From Mesostigma viride (lineage: Eukaryota; Streptophyta; Mesostigmatophyceae; Mesostigmatales; Mesostigmataceae), in the NCBI GenBank assembly GCA_009746045.1, contig RPFO01000643.1:451089-515088 (forward strand): a stretch of DNA of 64,000 bases, read 5' to 3'. The notes under the pieces were generated by a model. The model was not told where the DNA came from. It did no database searches and saw only the letters and a program-made list of their open reading frames with translations. This document shows positions 26,870-36,574 of this stretch, in pieces; the first letter of the stretch is position 1; every line of letters begins with the position of its first letter. Both the position numbers and the translations under genes were made by a program.

Positions 26870-27111
26870 CACCGTTTGATACACATTTCTCACCGTCAAC
26901 GGCCGTTGGCTTGAAACAACAAGAATGATTTACTACGCCCACGAAAATCACACCATTTTCCAGCCTCCAACGGCCGTTGGCGCACGAAAAATGCACGAAA
27001 AAAATTGGCATTATGCATTTATTGATTACATCCATAGTGCCACGTGGCGAATCACACCCAACTTTCCAGCTGCCAACGGCCGTTGGCGCAAAGAAAATCA
27101 CACCCAACACT
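26870..27111. repeat. intergenic block duplicated at 27727-28010
   Basis: The stretch from ACATTTCTCACCGTCAACGG through three palindromes to CACACCCAACACTTCAGTCG recurs, diverged, after the next gene. Both copies keep the palindromes, a GCATTTATT..TTACATCCAT segment and GTGCCACGTGGC. The copy has gained or lost small pieces between palindromes, but each palindrome core is intact. Confidence 0.8.
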
Positions 27112-27726
27112 TCAGTCGCATAATCGATTCGCGTCAGTCACGCGCTCGAACTTGTACTCCTGCCCCAACGCGGACATCACCTCACCAACCGCTTTCTCAA
27201 ACTCGTCAACACCGTCGGGTCCCCACTCATGCACGTATTCCCTCAACCAGAACATGCAATCTCCAGCAGACACGAACAGCCGGTCGATGATCAGGTCAGT
27301 GTGATGCTTGAAGTACTTGCCGTCCTTCAAGATGACCCATTCGAACCGTCCCACCTCCCCTAAACCCTTAAACCCTTCTCCCCTATCATATGGCCGCGTC
27401 ATCGGTATCCAACTTTCATTACCATCAGCATCGATCGACTGAAAACAAATTGGGCTGGGTATTGATGGATCATAGGGCCTTATAGCACCACACCTCACAA
27501 GCACCTCCTCAAATGGCTCTACGGTCGGCTTTGGGAGTCCCCGACCCTCGATATTGAAAACAAGAGCCGCGGCCTTCGCGACATCCGGTCTCAAAAGAGA
27601 CCTTTCACCCTTGGGCTTAAAATCCAGCTTAATGTCCGGCAGAAGCCTGAGCGCGCTCTTAACCACTCCCAGAAGCCTGTCTTCCAAGTTGATCCACTCG
27701 CCCCCCTCCGTCCTGTAGAACGTCAT
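27112..27726 (-). CDS. hypothetical protein, about 204 residues
   Basis: The start is ATG at 27726, directly after GGTTGCAG. The product has mixed composition without the Cys/His start of its neighbours. Text includes EDRLLGVVKSALRLLPDIKL near the N-terminus and GEVGRFEWVILKDGKYFKHH near the middle. The C-terminal end (GEVMSALGQEYKFERVTDAN) resembles a remnant at 28010-28110, so there was once a tandem paralogue. Function unknown. Confidence 0.7.
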   Translation of the reverse strand: MTFYRTEGGEWINLEDRLLGVVKSALRLLPDIKLDFKPKGERSLLRPDVAKAAALVFNIEGRGLPKPTVEPFEEVLVRCGAIRPYDPSIPSPICFQSIDADGNESWIPMTRPYDRGEGFKGLGEVGRFEWVILKDGKYFKHHTDLIIDRLFVSAGDCMFWLREYVHEWGPDGVDEFEKAVGEVMSALGQEYKFERVTDANRLCD

Positions 27727-28009
27727 CTGCAACCCACCGACACCGTTTGATATACATTTCTCACCGTCAACGGCCGTTGGCTTGAAAAAACAACAAGAGT
27801 TTTAAGATTTATTACGCGCACAAAGCACACACTAGTTTTCAGTCTCCAACGGCCGTTGGCGCACGAAAAATGTTTTATTATGCATTTATTAATTACATCC
27901 ATGGTGCCACGTGGCAAACCACACCCTACTTCCGGGTGCAAAGAAAATCAAACGCTAATTTGCAAGTTCCAACGGCCGTTGGCGCAAGAAAATCACACCC
28001 AAAATGCCT

Positions 28010-28110
28010 TCAGTCGCAGAATCCATTCCCCTCACGCAGTCGAACAGGGGTACTGTTCCCCCAGCGCGGACATCGCCTCACAAATCGCCCTTGGGTACGA
28101 TTTAGTCCCC
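28010..28110 (-). pseudogene. remnant of a paralogue of the gene at 27112-27726
   Basis: The minus-strand translation contains EAMSALGEQYPC, close to the GEVMSALGQEYKF end of the neighbour, and is followed by the same GCGACTGAAGG-type tail and a palindrome at 27969. Only the C-terminal end survives, directly downstream of the MYND gene. Confidence 0.6.
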
Positions 28111-28901
28111 TCAAAAAACCTTGAACATTTCACCTTTGAACTTAAAATGCACTTCACCCCCCATCCGAATTACAAGTCCGGCCAAATTGACACCAGACCA
28201 GCTGTCTGTAACGTCGCCGTGCATAGTGCTGAGAGACTTTCTCGCCTCACGATACTTGGTACACCACTTCTTGTGTTCCTCCCAGTCCGCACGCTGGCAT
28301 TCGGCAGCACAATACCGGACGTCTCGACAACCCCCGCACTTGCGGTGGACACCCTCCATCACAGAGCACGCCTGATTCGAGCAACACTTTGGAAGCGAGC
28401 CGAGCATCGGCCCTCCCACCCCCGGGAGAACGATCATCCGTGAAAACGTCAATTTCACGGACTCGGAATTCCCGAATGTAAAATGGAAACCTTCAAACCC
28501 CCCCCCTCTACTCTCGCCGATACGGTCAATCTCGGCTGCGCCTCACTCGCGTCTGGAAATTTCCCCCACTGGTCTTTCTCCCACTGGTCCCACCCAACCT
28601 TTCCGACATACGACACCAGAAGTCGAAACTCGACGTCTCGATTGAGTGGAACCCGATCCGCCGGCGTGGGCTTGTAGAATCCGCCAGCCAAGGCGAAGTA
28701 CATGTCCAGCAACTGGAGATTAATCTGTCGTCCTACTGAGGCGAACGAGTCATACACGACCAAAACCGCAAACTGGCGACCCAGGCGCTTCTCGTGCTGC
28801 CGTACCCATCCGTGGATCTCGCGAGCCCGGTTAAGTACGTTTGCTGCCACGCAGGCAATCGCAGCGCGGGTCGAAGATTCCAGCTCGCCCGTCTCCGCCA
28901 T
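28111..28901 (-). pseudogene. MYND zinc-finger protein gene, frame broken at a C9 run
   Basis: The N-terminal half starts at 28901 (MAETGELESSTRAAIACVAA). It includes RQFAVLVVYDSFASVGRQIN and VEFRLLVSYVGKV, close to the intact paralogue at 34744-35520. After a run of nine Cs at 28498-28506 the sequence continues in the next frame with a MYND finger (CCSNQACSVMEGVHRKCGGC, RDVRYCAAECQRADWEEHKK, WC) and ends at 28111. MYND fingers bind Pro-rich peptides and occur in many giant-virus and eukaryotic proteins. The break may be a one-base assembly error; if not, the product is truncated before the finger. Confidence 0.75.
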
Positions 28902-29135
28902 CCCTCCCCTGCGCCAATTGGCACGTGCGTAATACGTAAGTTATATTTTACTCAACCCCCCTTTTGACATTTCTCCATCCCAACGGCCGTTGGCGCAAGA
29001 AAATCACACCCAAAGTCAACGATTGATGACGGCCTCATATAGCAAAATTGAAGATTAAAATTATTGATACATCATCCACAAAACTCCTAATCGAACTAGG
29101 TATCCCTCCAATCGGACAAGAAAAGAGGCTTCTCG

Positions 29136-30087
29136 TCAATTCTGGGCAAAATCGGCCCAACTCCCCACCCTTGCCAAATCCCTGATATAGAAATCAAGTT
29201 CCACCTCATTCTCATCCCCGCAAAAGCGAAGGATTTCGGATCCATCTTCCCATTCGTCCCATTCCCCACTAGCTTTAGCTTTCTGTGTAAATTTTTGTAT
29301 GACAATTTCGGCCACGATGTTCTCAACCCCTCTATTCCTGTCCTCCAGAAGCCTTAAAGCCTCAGACGTCACATCAGTAGACGTCTCCCCTCTGTCCAAC
29401 AGCCACAGCGCCAGTCCAAATTCGGCGGCATCCAGAGGAAGACTCTCCAAGTACGACGGCGTCAGCCAATCACGAAAACCGCGATTGGTACGTTCGTTCG
29501 AAAAGTAGAGCATGCTCTTCAATCCCCATATATACTCATTAGCAGCCAGCATCTCCATCTCCTTAGCCACCTTTTCCCTCTCCTCAACTTGCTGTTTTAA
29601 GTCCTCGTCTCTCTCGAGCTCGCTTACGTCAAAATCCATTTCTCCCCACATACACCTCTCGTCTCGAAAGTCACGGGACCAATCCTCCCAGTAACCCCGA
29701 ACTGCAGTCATTCTGTCAAACGTCTCCAGACAGACCCTTCGGAACGCCCCCCCCTTTCCGCCAGCTGCTCCTTCCCTAGATACGCGTGAAATGGTCTAGT
29801 AGACCACAAATACGGCGTAAATGGCACTCGTGGCACTCTTCTGTCCGCCACCGAAACACAAAATACCCGCCATCGACAGCCAAGCCCAGCAACCGCAGCT
29901 TGCGCCTTCCGACTCACGCACTCAAAACGTGCCTGATCAATCAAGCCTAGGAAACTGGCAACATGCGTTACCACCTCCAGCGGCATATCCATCAGGTGAA
30001 GCACAGCCACCATCTCCGTCCTCTTGTTAGCTCCAACCTCGCAGGAGGCGCCCTTGTCCTCCGTCTGCCTCTTCTGTTTGCTCTTCC
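29136..30087 (-). pseudogene. F-box-like protein gene, frame broken at a C8 run
   Basis: The 5' part encodes a basic start (MGVGKSKQKRQTEDKG) and an F-box-like segment (MDMPLEVVTHVASFLGLIDQ ARFECVSR). At the run of eight Cs at 29747-29754 the frame shifts by one. The continuation (VCLETFDRMTAVRGYWEDW) runs to a stop at 29136. The C-terminal half matches the intact paralogue at 33434-34339: YIWGLKSMLYFSN against YELWGLRSIFWFCD, and LESLPLDAAEFGLALWLLDR against LEGLPLEGGGMACAVLIMGF. F-box proteins recruit targets to SCF ubiquitin ligases; here only the fold is supported. The acceptor-like ATGCAG lies 4 bp before the ATG. Confidence 0.72.
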
Positions 30088-30319
30088 CTACTCCCATTCG
30101 CCTGCATACACACCAGGCAAAACAGTATTTTGAGGCATCCTATTCACTACGAATTATTCGTGCCACAGGATACACATTTTTTTTAACACATCTTCATCTT
30201 TTTCTGGCCCTTAATGGGCAGAAAAATTGTTATAACCACCACTAAGCTGCTTGAAAGACACATCCTGCCTTACTGCCACATGAAAAGAATAAAATGCACA
30301 TGGTAATTTTTTTCCAATT

Positions 30320-32418
30320 CCAACGGCCGTTGGCTCACAACCCCCCTGTGGGAAGGGTGGATGCCTTACGAACCAGTCAAGCCCCATCTTTATGCTCAGC
30401 TAGTTTTTTTGGAGGCCTTTCTAGGAAGGCACATGGTAATAACCTTCACTAAGCTGCATGAAAGACGCATCCTGCCTTACTGCCACCAAATGAAAAGAAA
30501 GAAATGCACATGATAATGTTTTTCCAATTCCAACGGCCGTTGGCTCACAACCCCCCTGTGGGAAGGGTGGATGCCTTACGAACCATTCAACCACATCTTT
30601 ATGGTCAGCTAGATTTTTGGAGGCCTTTCTTGGAAGGCACATGGTAATAACCATCACTAAGCTGCATGAAAGACAGATCCTGCCTTACTGCCACCAAATG
30701 AAAGGAATGAAATGCACATGATAATGTTTTTCCAATTCCAACGGCCGTTCGCTCACAACCCCCCTGTGGGAAGGGTGGATGCCTTACGAACCAGTGAAGC
30801 CCCATCTTTATGCTCAGCTCGATTTTTTGGAGGCCTTTCTAGGAGAAAAATGGTAAATAGCCACCACTAAGCTGCATAAAAGACACATCCTGCCTTACTG
30901 CCACCCAATGAAACGAATGAAATGCACATGGTAATGTTTTTCAAGTCTAACGGCCGTTGGCTCACAACCCCCCTGTGGGAAGGGTGGATGCCTTACGAAC
31001 CATTCAACCACATCTTTATGCTCAGCTAGATTTTTGGAGGCCTTTCTAGGAAGGCACATGGTAATAACCATCACTAAGCTGCATGAAAGACGCATCCTGC
31101 CTTATTGCCACCCAATGAAACGAATGAAATGCACATGATAATGTTTTTCCAATTCCAACGGCCGTTGGCTCACAACCCCCCTATGGGAAGGGTGGATGCC
31201 TTACGAACCATTCAACCACATCTTTATGCTCAGCTAGATTTTTGGAGGCCTTTCTTGGAAGGCACATGGTAATAACCTTCACTAAGCTGCATGAAAGACG
31301 CATCCTGCCTTACTGCCACCAAATGAAAAGAATCAAATGCACATGATAATGTTTTTCCAATTCCAACGGCCGTTGGCTCACAACCCCCCTGTGGGAAGGG
31401 TGGATGCCTTACGAACCATTCAACCACATCTTTATGCTCAGCTAGATTTTTGGAGGCCTTTCTTGGAAGGCACATGGTAATAACCTTCACTAAGCTGCAT
31501 GAAAGACGCATCCTGCCTTACTGCCACCAAATGAAAAGAATCAAATGCACATGATAATGTTTTTCCAATTCCAACGGCCGTTGGCTCACAACCCCCCTGT
31601 GGGAAGGGTGGATGCCTTACGAACCATTCAACCACATCTTTATGCTCAGCTAGATTTTTGGAGGCCTTTCTTGGAAGAAAAATGGTAAATAGCCACCACT
31701 AAGCTGCATGAAAGACACATCCTGCCTTATTGCCACCCAATGAAACGAATGAAATGCACATGATAATGTTTTTCCAATTCCAACGGCCGTTGGCTCACAA
31801 CCCCCCTGTGGGAAGGGTGGATGCCTTACGAACCATTCAACCACATCTTTATGCTCAGCTAGATTTTTGGAGGCCTTTCTTGGAAGGCACATGGTAATAA
31901 CCTTCACTAAGCTGCATGAAAGACGCATCCTGCCTTACTGCCACCAAATGAAAAGAATCAAATGCACATGATAATGTTTTTCCAATTCCAACGGCCGTTG
32001 GCTCACAACCCCCCTGTGGGAAGGGTGGATGCCTTACGAACCAGTCAAGCCCATCTTTATGGTCAGCTCGATTTTTTGGAGGCCTTTCATGGAGAAAAAT
32101 GGTAATAGCCACCACTAAGCTGAATGAAAGATACATCCTGGCTGATTGCCAACCCACTCAAAGGAATGAAATGCACATGATAATGTTTTTCAAGTCTAGC
32201 GGCCGTTGGCTCACAACCCCCCTCTGGGAAGGGTGGATGCCTTACGAACCAGTCAAACCCATGTTTATGCTCAGCTAGATTTTTTGGAGGCCTTTCTTGG
32301 AAGAAAAATGGTAATAGCCACCACTAAGCTGCATGAAAGACACATCCTGGCTGCTTGCCACCCTATCAAACGAATAAAAAGCATATGATAATGTTTTTCC
32401 AATTCCAACGGCCGTTGG
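30320..32418. repeat. eleven-unit tandem repeat, about 208-bp period, one palindrome per unit
   Basis: Units start at 30320, 30530, 30738, 30947, 31155, 31363, 31571, 31780, 31988, 32198 and 32405, spaced 207-210 bp. Eight palindromes are exact; those at 30738, 30947 and 32198 have one or two changes. The right flank is CTCACAACCCCCCTGTGGGA and AGGGTGG; the unit also contains GGATGCCTTACGAACCA, TTTGGAGGCCTTTCT and CACTAAGCTGCATGAAAGAC. The right flank differs completely from the 46-bp arrays. Short minus-strand frames across the units are shadows of the repeat. Confidence 0.95.
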
Positions 32419-32817
32419 CTCACAACCCCCTTCGGGTAGAGGCCTTACGGACCAGTCAGAAATAGTGTCCACCAAGCTGTTCCCCCCACACCCACAGTTG
32501 TCCTTGTCCACATACCTTTCCAGTACAGTTGTCCTCAGCTTCTCAGCAACGGGCGACTCCTCTCCTTGCTGCCTTGACAGATATCACATAAACAAAACAC
32601 GATCACGAGAGCATCAGGATTGTTAGAGGTTTCCTCCATCGCAAAACCGTAAGATACACACACCTCAAAAACCAACTTTCTTGTCCTCCCAAATAACATA
32701 TGTTTTTAAATGTAAAATAAATCACATTCATATTCTGTCACTTGATTTAACCACACAATTTTTCAGGTCCAACGCCCGTTGGCATTACGCCTCTTCCCGG
32801 TAAAAGAGTATTTATTG
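32419..32817. other. no gene recognised
   Basis: AT-rich spacer with a damaged palindrome (CCAACGCCCGTTGG) near 32769. No supported coding frame. Confidence 0.5.
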
Positions 32818-33016
32818 CTCCAACCCCACAAAAAACTCGTTCCGGACCTGATCGAAGCGAAGAGCACTGCCAGGGATCGGAGTCGAGCCAGATTTGTGTG
32901 CGGAACATGATGGCTGGCCCACCTCACTCCCCAACATCAATGTGGACCTGGGTTCGAACCCTGTCAGTGCTATTCGCTTCGAACAGTTCCGGAACGAGTT
33001 TTTTGTGGGTGTGGAG
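32818..33016. mobile_element. hairpin MITE-like element with a tRNA T-arm-like core
   Basis: The left end CTCCAACCCCACAAAAAACT plus CGTTCCGG and the right end CCGGAACGAGTTTTTTGTGG plus GTGTGGAG are inverted copies. Inner stems (TCGAAGCGAA with TTCGCTTCGA, AGCACTG with CAGTGCT) extend the hairpin. Near the 3' side is GGTTCGAACCC at 32951-32961, a canonical Pol III B box or T-arm. No cloverleaf can be closed on the 5' side. I read it as a non-autonomous element with a tRNA-derived segment. Confidence 0.65.
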
Positions 33017-33137
33017 AAATAATGTCGACATTTTCGGTGACTGTTCAGCCTAAAAAAATCACAAGCAGATGCGACGGCCCCTCCATTAAACAAATTATCC
33101 ACCACTGTTGCGCTACACTAGCAATGTTTGTCAAGGT

Positions 33138-33249
33138 CCAACGGCCGTTGGCATCAAATAAATCACAACCATTGGTCACTCCATTTAACAAAATACCCAC
33201 AACTTTTTAACCACACTAGAAATGTTTTTTGAGGTCCAACGGCCGTTGG
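33138..33249. repeat. two palindrome copies in a spacer
   Basis: Exact CCAACGGCCGTTGG at 33138 and 33236, each preceded by AATGTTTxTxxAGGT and followed by a GCATCAAATAAATC- or AATCCAAAAAATG-type flank. They lie downstream of the F-box gene at 33434. Confidence 0.9.
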
Positions 33250-33433
33250 AATCCAAAAAATGCCGAATTCATGTCAAATTTATATATATGTGACAGTTGA
33301 CAGAATTAGAGATAATTAAATTATCAAACCCTCTTTTATTTGCCTTTAAATTATCAGCCTTACCCATCAGCAAAAATTGGCGAATTTCATTCAATATTAG
33401 AATTCAAAATTTATTAATGAAATTTATGTTTCA

Positions 33434-34339
33434 TCATTCAACCTCTTCAGAATCCTCATCCAAACACAACATCATGTCCCCTTTCCACTTGTACATACTA
33501 CTCTCGGCCAAATACAGCAAGCGTGCCTTCTTCCCCCCAAAAAACTTGAGATAATCCGGTGTGAAGATTGTTCCGCTGAGGACCTGCATAGCTAACTCCA
33601 CCAAAACGCTTGCCATATCCTCCTCCCTACACCTCCTCTCTAATAAGGCCTTCATGTCTGCGTTCTCATCAAATCCCATGATCAGAACTGCACATGCCAT
33701 TCCTCCCCCCTCCAGAGGCAGCCCCTCCAAAAGCTTCACCCATTCTGCCTCCCTACGCGCTCTCCTCCCCGGAGGAAAAAAAATGTCCTCATCCGGGTCA
33801 TAAGGAGTATCGCAGAACCAGAAAATGCTCCTTAACCCCCATAGTTCATAATTATCGTACAAGTCATCCATTTCCTTTCCCAATTGGCGTAAGCGAGCTG
33901 TCCACCCCCTCCAATTCCTCTCCAACACACGTCTCCTCTCAGCACGCTGGGACCTGAACAACCCTCCCATCGTCCTTGCTCGTGCATGTCCCTCTGGTGC
34001 TGGCTGGCGTCCTAACACCTCCTCAACTTCTTCACAATATACCTTAAAATACATTCCCCTTGTGACGAGTGTGTAGGGGGTGATATCAGCTCTTGCACAC
34101 TTTACTTGCCCGCCATACAATTCTCGGAAAAGAGACTCAGTTATCAATGTACGAGGACCATCCCCGAATGCGTCCACGAACCCAGAAATTAACTTAAAGC
34201 TGAATTGGGGTTCATACCTCCCCGACACCGCTTCCCTAGCCCCTCTACAAACTGCTTCAAAGCGGGCTACGTCGGGCGCCTCCATAAAAGCTGCGACTTC
34301 GGTCCAAATTTCCCACGGCAGTGAGATATCCCCTTCCAT
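33434..34339 (-). CDS. F-box protein, intact paralogue
   Basis: I chose the ATG at 34339 (MEGDISLPWEIWTEVAAFME), which lies shortly after an acceptor-like GTGCAG; a longer frame starts at 34381. Residues 6-45 fit an F-box (LPWEIWTEVAAFMEAPDVAR FEAVCRGAREAVSG). A long C-terminal region of unknown fold follows (YELWGLRSIFWFCDTPYDPD, LEGLPLEGGGMACAVLIMGF), shared with the broken copy at 29136-30087. The product is about 301 residues and acidic at its end. F-box proteins link substrates to Skp1/cullin ubiquitin ligases. Viral and transposon-borne F-box genes are known, so a role in redirecting host degradation is possible but is inference. Confidence 0.8.
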   Translation of the reverse strand: MEGDISLPWEIWTEVAAFMEAPDVARFEAVCRGAREAVSGRYEPQFSFKLISGFVDAFGDGPRTLITESLFRELYGGQVKCARADITPYTLVTRGMYFKVYCEEVEEVLGRQPAPEGHARARTMGGLFRSQRAERRRVLERNWRGWTARLRQLGKEMDDLYDNYELWGLRSIFWFCDTPYDPDEDIFFPPGRRARREAEWVKLLEGLPLEGGGMACAVLIMGFDENADMKALLERRCREEDMASVLVELAMQVLSGTIFTPDYLKFFGGKKARLLYLAESSMYKWKGDMMLCLDEDSEEVE

Positions 34340-34743
34340 TATCGGCCCCGACGTCAAACTTGTCCCCTCTGCACATAACATACATCGACGTCCATCCTTA
34401 AAAAAAAATGAGGTTTTGTCGGAAAGAAAATATGCAAACGTTAGGCGAGGTTTCCAATCCCTAACGGCCGTTGGGTCACTAATTGTTGTTTAACCCGCTA
34501 CAGTCGCATGAGAGAAAACGAAAGTCAATTTTATTCCAATTTCAAAGTGAAAGGAGAATCCACTATTACACCATTTTACAACACAAATCAGGTCAATTTT
34601 ATTCCAATTTCAAAGTAAAAAGAGAATTCACCATTACACCATTTTACAACACAAATCAGGACTAAATACACAAATTTCAAATCCAAAATGCGTCCAGTTA
34701 TCCAACCTCAAAAGCAAATTATTACTCTACATTTCCAGTTTTT

Positions 34744-35520
34744 CTATGAGGAAGAACCGTAGTAGAAGGTGAAGGAGAAGTCGACCTCAGAGAAGTCGAC
34801 CTGAGTTCCATCCAGTATGGTCGTCCTGTTTACCCCCCTTATCACCCCTGCCAGCCCCTGTCTTGCTTGCCTCAGACGTTCGCATCTATCCTTATGCCTA
34901 CTCCAGTCAGCACGCTGGCACTCCTCACTGCAATATCTGGCATCCCTACATCCTCTACACCACTTCTGAGGGCCTGTTTGGCACCCACACCCCTCCTTGG
35001 AGCAATTTCGCATACCACGCATGGGGTCCCCATCCCTCACGATCGGGTCAGAGAGCAAGAAAAGGTTCATGTTGAGGGGTACTTCTGCCCCTACACACGC
35101 GTCAGCCCTCACGCGCAGGGAAGACGTAACATTCGGGTAAAATGCGCGCCCGTAGGTGCACCCAACCTGAGCCCCTTCCTCTTCCCCCAACTCTATCTTT
35201 GGCCCCTTTGTAATGAACGACACCAAAAGGCGGAACTCCCTCGTTGGGTCTATTGGCGCTCTTAGATCCATCTGTGGTACGAAAAAACCCTGTTGAATAC
35301 AGAAGTTCATATCAGCTAGCTGGGCGTACATAACCCTCTCCATTTGGCTGAACGAATCAAACGCCAATAAAACGGCCAAGTGGCGGCCTGTCTTCTCCTG
35401 CGCGACACGAACTTCCTCGAATATGACACGCGACAGAAAGCGAACTTGTTTGTAAACGTTTTGAAGGACGCTTCCGTAGACTTCATTCACGAACTCGGAC
35501 TCATTCGCGATCTCGGCCAT
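34744..35520 (-). CDS. MYND zinc-finger protein, intact paralogue
   Basis: The start is ATG at 35520 (MAEIANESEFVNEVYGSVLQ). Residues 47-58 (HLAVLLAFDSFS) and 94-104 (REFRLLVSFIT) are shared with the broken copy at 28111-28901. The MYND finger is at 173-213: CSKEGCGCQTGPQKWCRGCR then YCSEECQRADWSRHKDRC, with all Cys/His ligands present. The C-terminal tail ends VDFSFTFYYGSSS. The product is 258 residues. The gene and its F-box neighbour (34339-33434) form a pair that exists a second time as 30087-29136 and 28901-28111, so the pair was duplicated, with the internal order changed. Confidence 0.82.
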   Translation of the reverse strand: MAEIANESEFVNEVYGSVLQNVYKQVRFLSRVIFEEVRVAQEKTGRHLAVLLAFDSFSQMERVMYAQLADMNFCIQQGFFVPQMDLRAPIDPTREFRLLVSFITKGPKIELGEEEGAQVGCTYGRAFYPNVTSSLRVRADACVGAEVPLNMNLFLLSDPIVRDGDPMRGMRNCSKEGCGCQTGPQKWCRGCRDARYCSEECQRADWSRHKDRCERLRQARQGLAGVIRGVNRTTILDGTQVDFSEVDFSFTFYYGSSS

Positions 35521-35700
35521 CTTTTTCAGGGAAAAAACGAACAAAAAGATTTACATCGCGGCCAAAAAAACGCGTTTTCCCATTAGTGTGTTTGCCTAAT
35601 TTATTGTAATCATTCATTTTTAAAACAGTCAGGTCCTTAACAACCTCAGAAAATGATTTCATTAAATTGGCATATACATTTAAAAACATCGTAGGTCGCA

Positions 35701-35955
35701 CTACTTTTTGCGTTTCAGTTTACGTTTGTTTCCCGGTTGAATAAAGTTGACACCATCCCCTTCATCGTCGGAAATTAAGGCCGGCATTTCGTCCACTTCA
35801 GCTTGTACATCATCTTTTTTCATCACAACCATGGCTGGAATTGAATCCCAAAATTTCTCAATCGCTCTAACAACTTCGGCTGGCAGTTTTTTGGCCCCCC
35901 GTGCAACTGCCTCTCTCTCCTGGTTCGACACCGAAACGTCCTTGTCTTTCTCCAT
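35701..35955 (-). CDS. small acidic/basic hypothetical protein
   Basis: ATG at 35955 begins MEKDKDVSVSNQEREAVARG. The product is about 84 residues, with a helical start, an acidic middle (ALISDDEGDGVNF) and a strongly basic end (NKRKLKRKK), which looks like a nuclear-localisation signal. An acceptor-like CACGTGCAG lies nine bases before the ATG. No family recognised. Confidence 0.5.
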   Translation of the reverse strand: MEKDKDVSVSNQEREAVARGAKKLPAEVVRAIEKFWDSIPAMVVMKKDDVQAEVDEMPALISDDEGDGVNFIQPGNKRKLKRKK

Positions 35956-36063
35956 TGAAAAAAACTGCACGTGAAGCACAACTGGCACGTCCAATGTAAG
36001 TAAACCTAGTACCTTCAGGGGCGGATTAATTCATCAGCCGGAGTACAATTTTATTTTACAACG

Positions 36064-36461
36064 CCAACGGCCGTTGGCATTACAGCAATGAAGTTAGGAG
36101 AGATAAAAACGTCGTAATGCAACGGCTGATAAAACTGGCGTATAATAAATAACGCGAAAAAAAATTGGCAAGACAAACTTTTTTTTGGAGGTCCAACGGC
36201 CGTTGGCATCACGTAAATCACAACAGCAATGATGGAAACTGATTTTGCAAGTCCAACGGCCGTTGGCATCAAGAAAATCAGAAGAGGGAGCGACTGCCCA
36301 AAAAACGCATAATAATAAAACAAGTACCTTGCAGGTGGTTGACAGACGCGAATCTTGTGTAGCGACGTGGAATCTGCAAGGAATGCGCAAAAACGTTGCA
36401 ATCAGAATTACAAGGATTACATATTTTCCACATTTAGTTTTTCAGGTCCAACGGCCGTTGG
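36064..36461. repeat. four palindromes in a spacer
   Basis: Exact copies begin at 36064, 36193, 36253 and 36448, each followed by CAT(C/T/G)A and preceded by GGTCC or CAAGTCC or ACGCC. This is the last cluster before the satellites. Confidence 0.92.
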
Positions 36462-36574
36462 CATGAAATAAATAAGAAGACCACTACATGCGTGTGAGAA
36501 AATTGTGCCGGGTGACAGAATCAAATCCAAGTTGCCCAGCAGGTGGGAGGGAGGGAAAAGGAGTGATCAATGAA

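Noticed and set aside
30421-32511. Series of short minus-strand frames (WFVRHPPFPQGGCEPTAVGI)
   Set aside because: Same frame repeated in each 208-bp repeat unit, broken at unit borders; no start context of its own.
32863-32972. tRNA gene
   Set aside because: The acceptor-like ends pair and a T-arm is present, but D-arm and anticodon arm cannot be formed and the pairing belongs to a longer hairpin.
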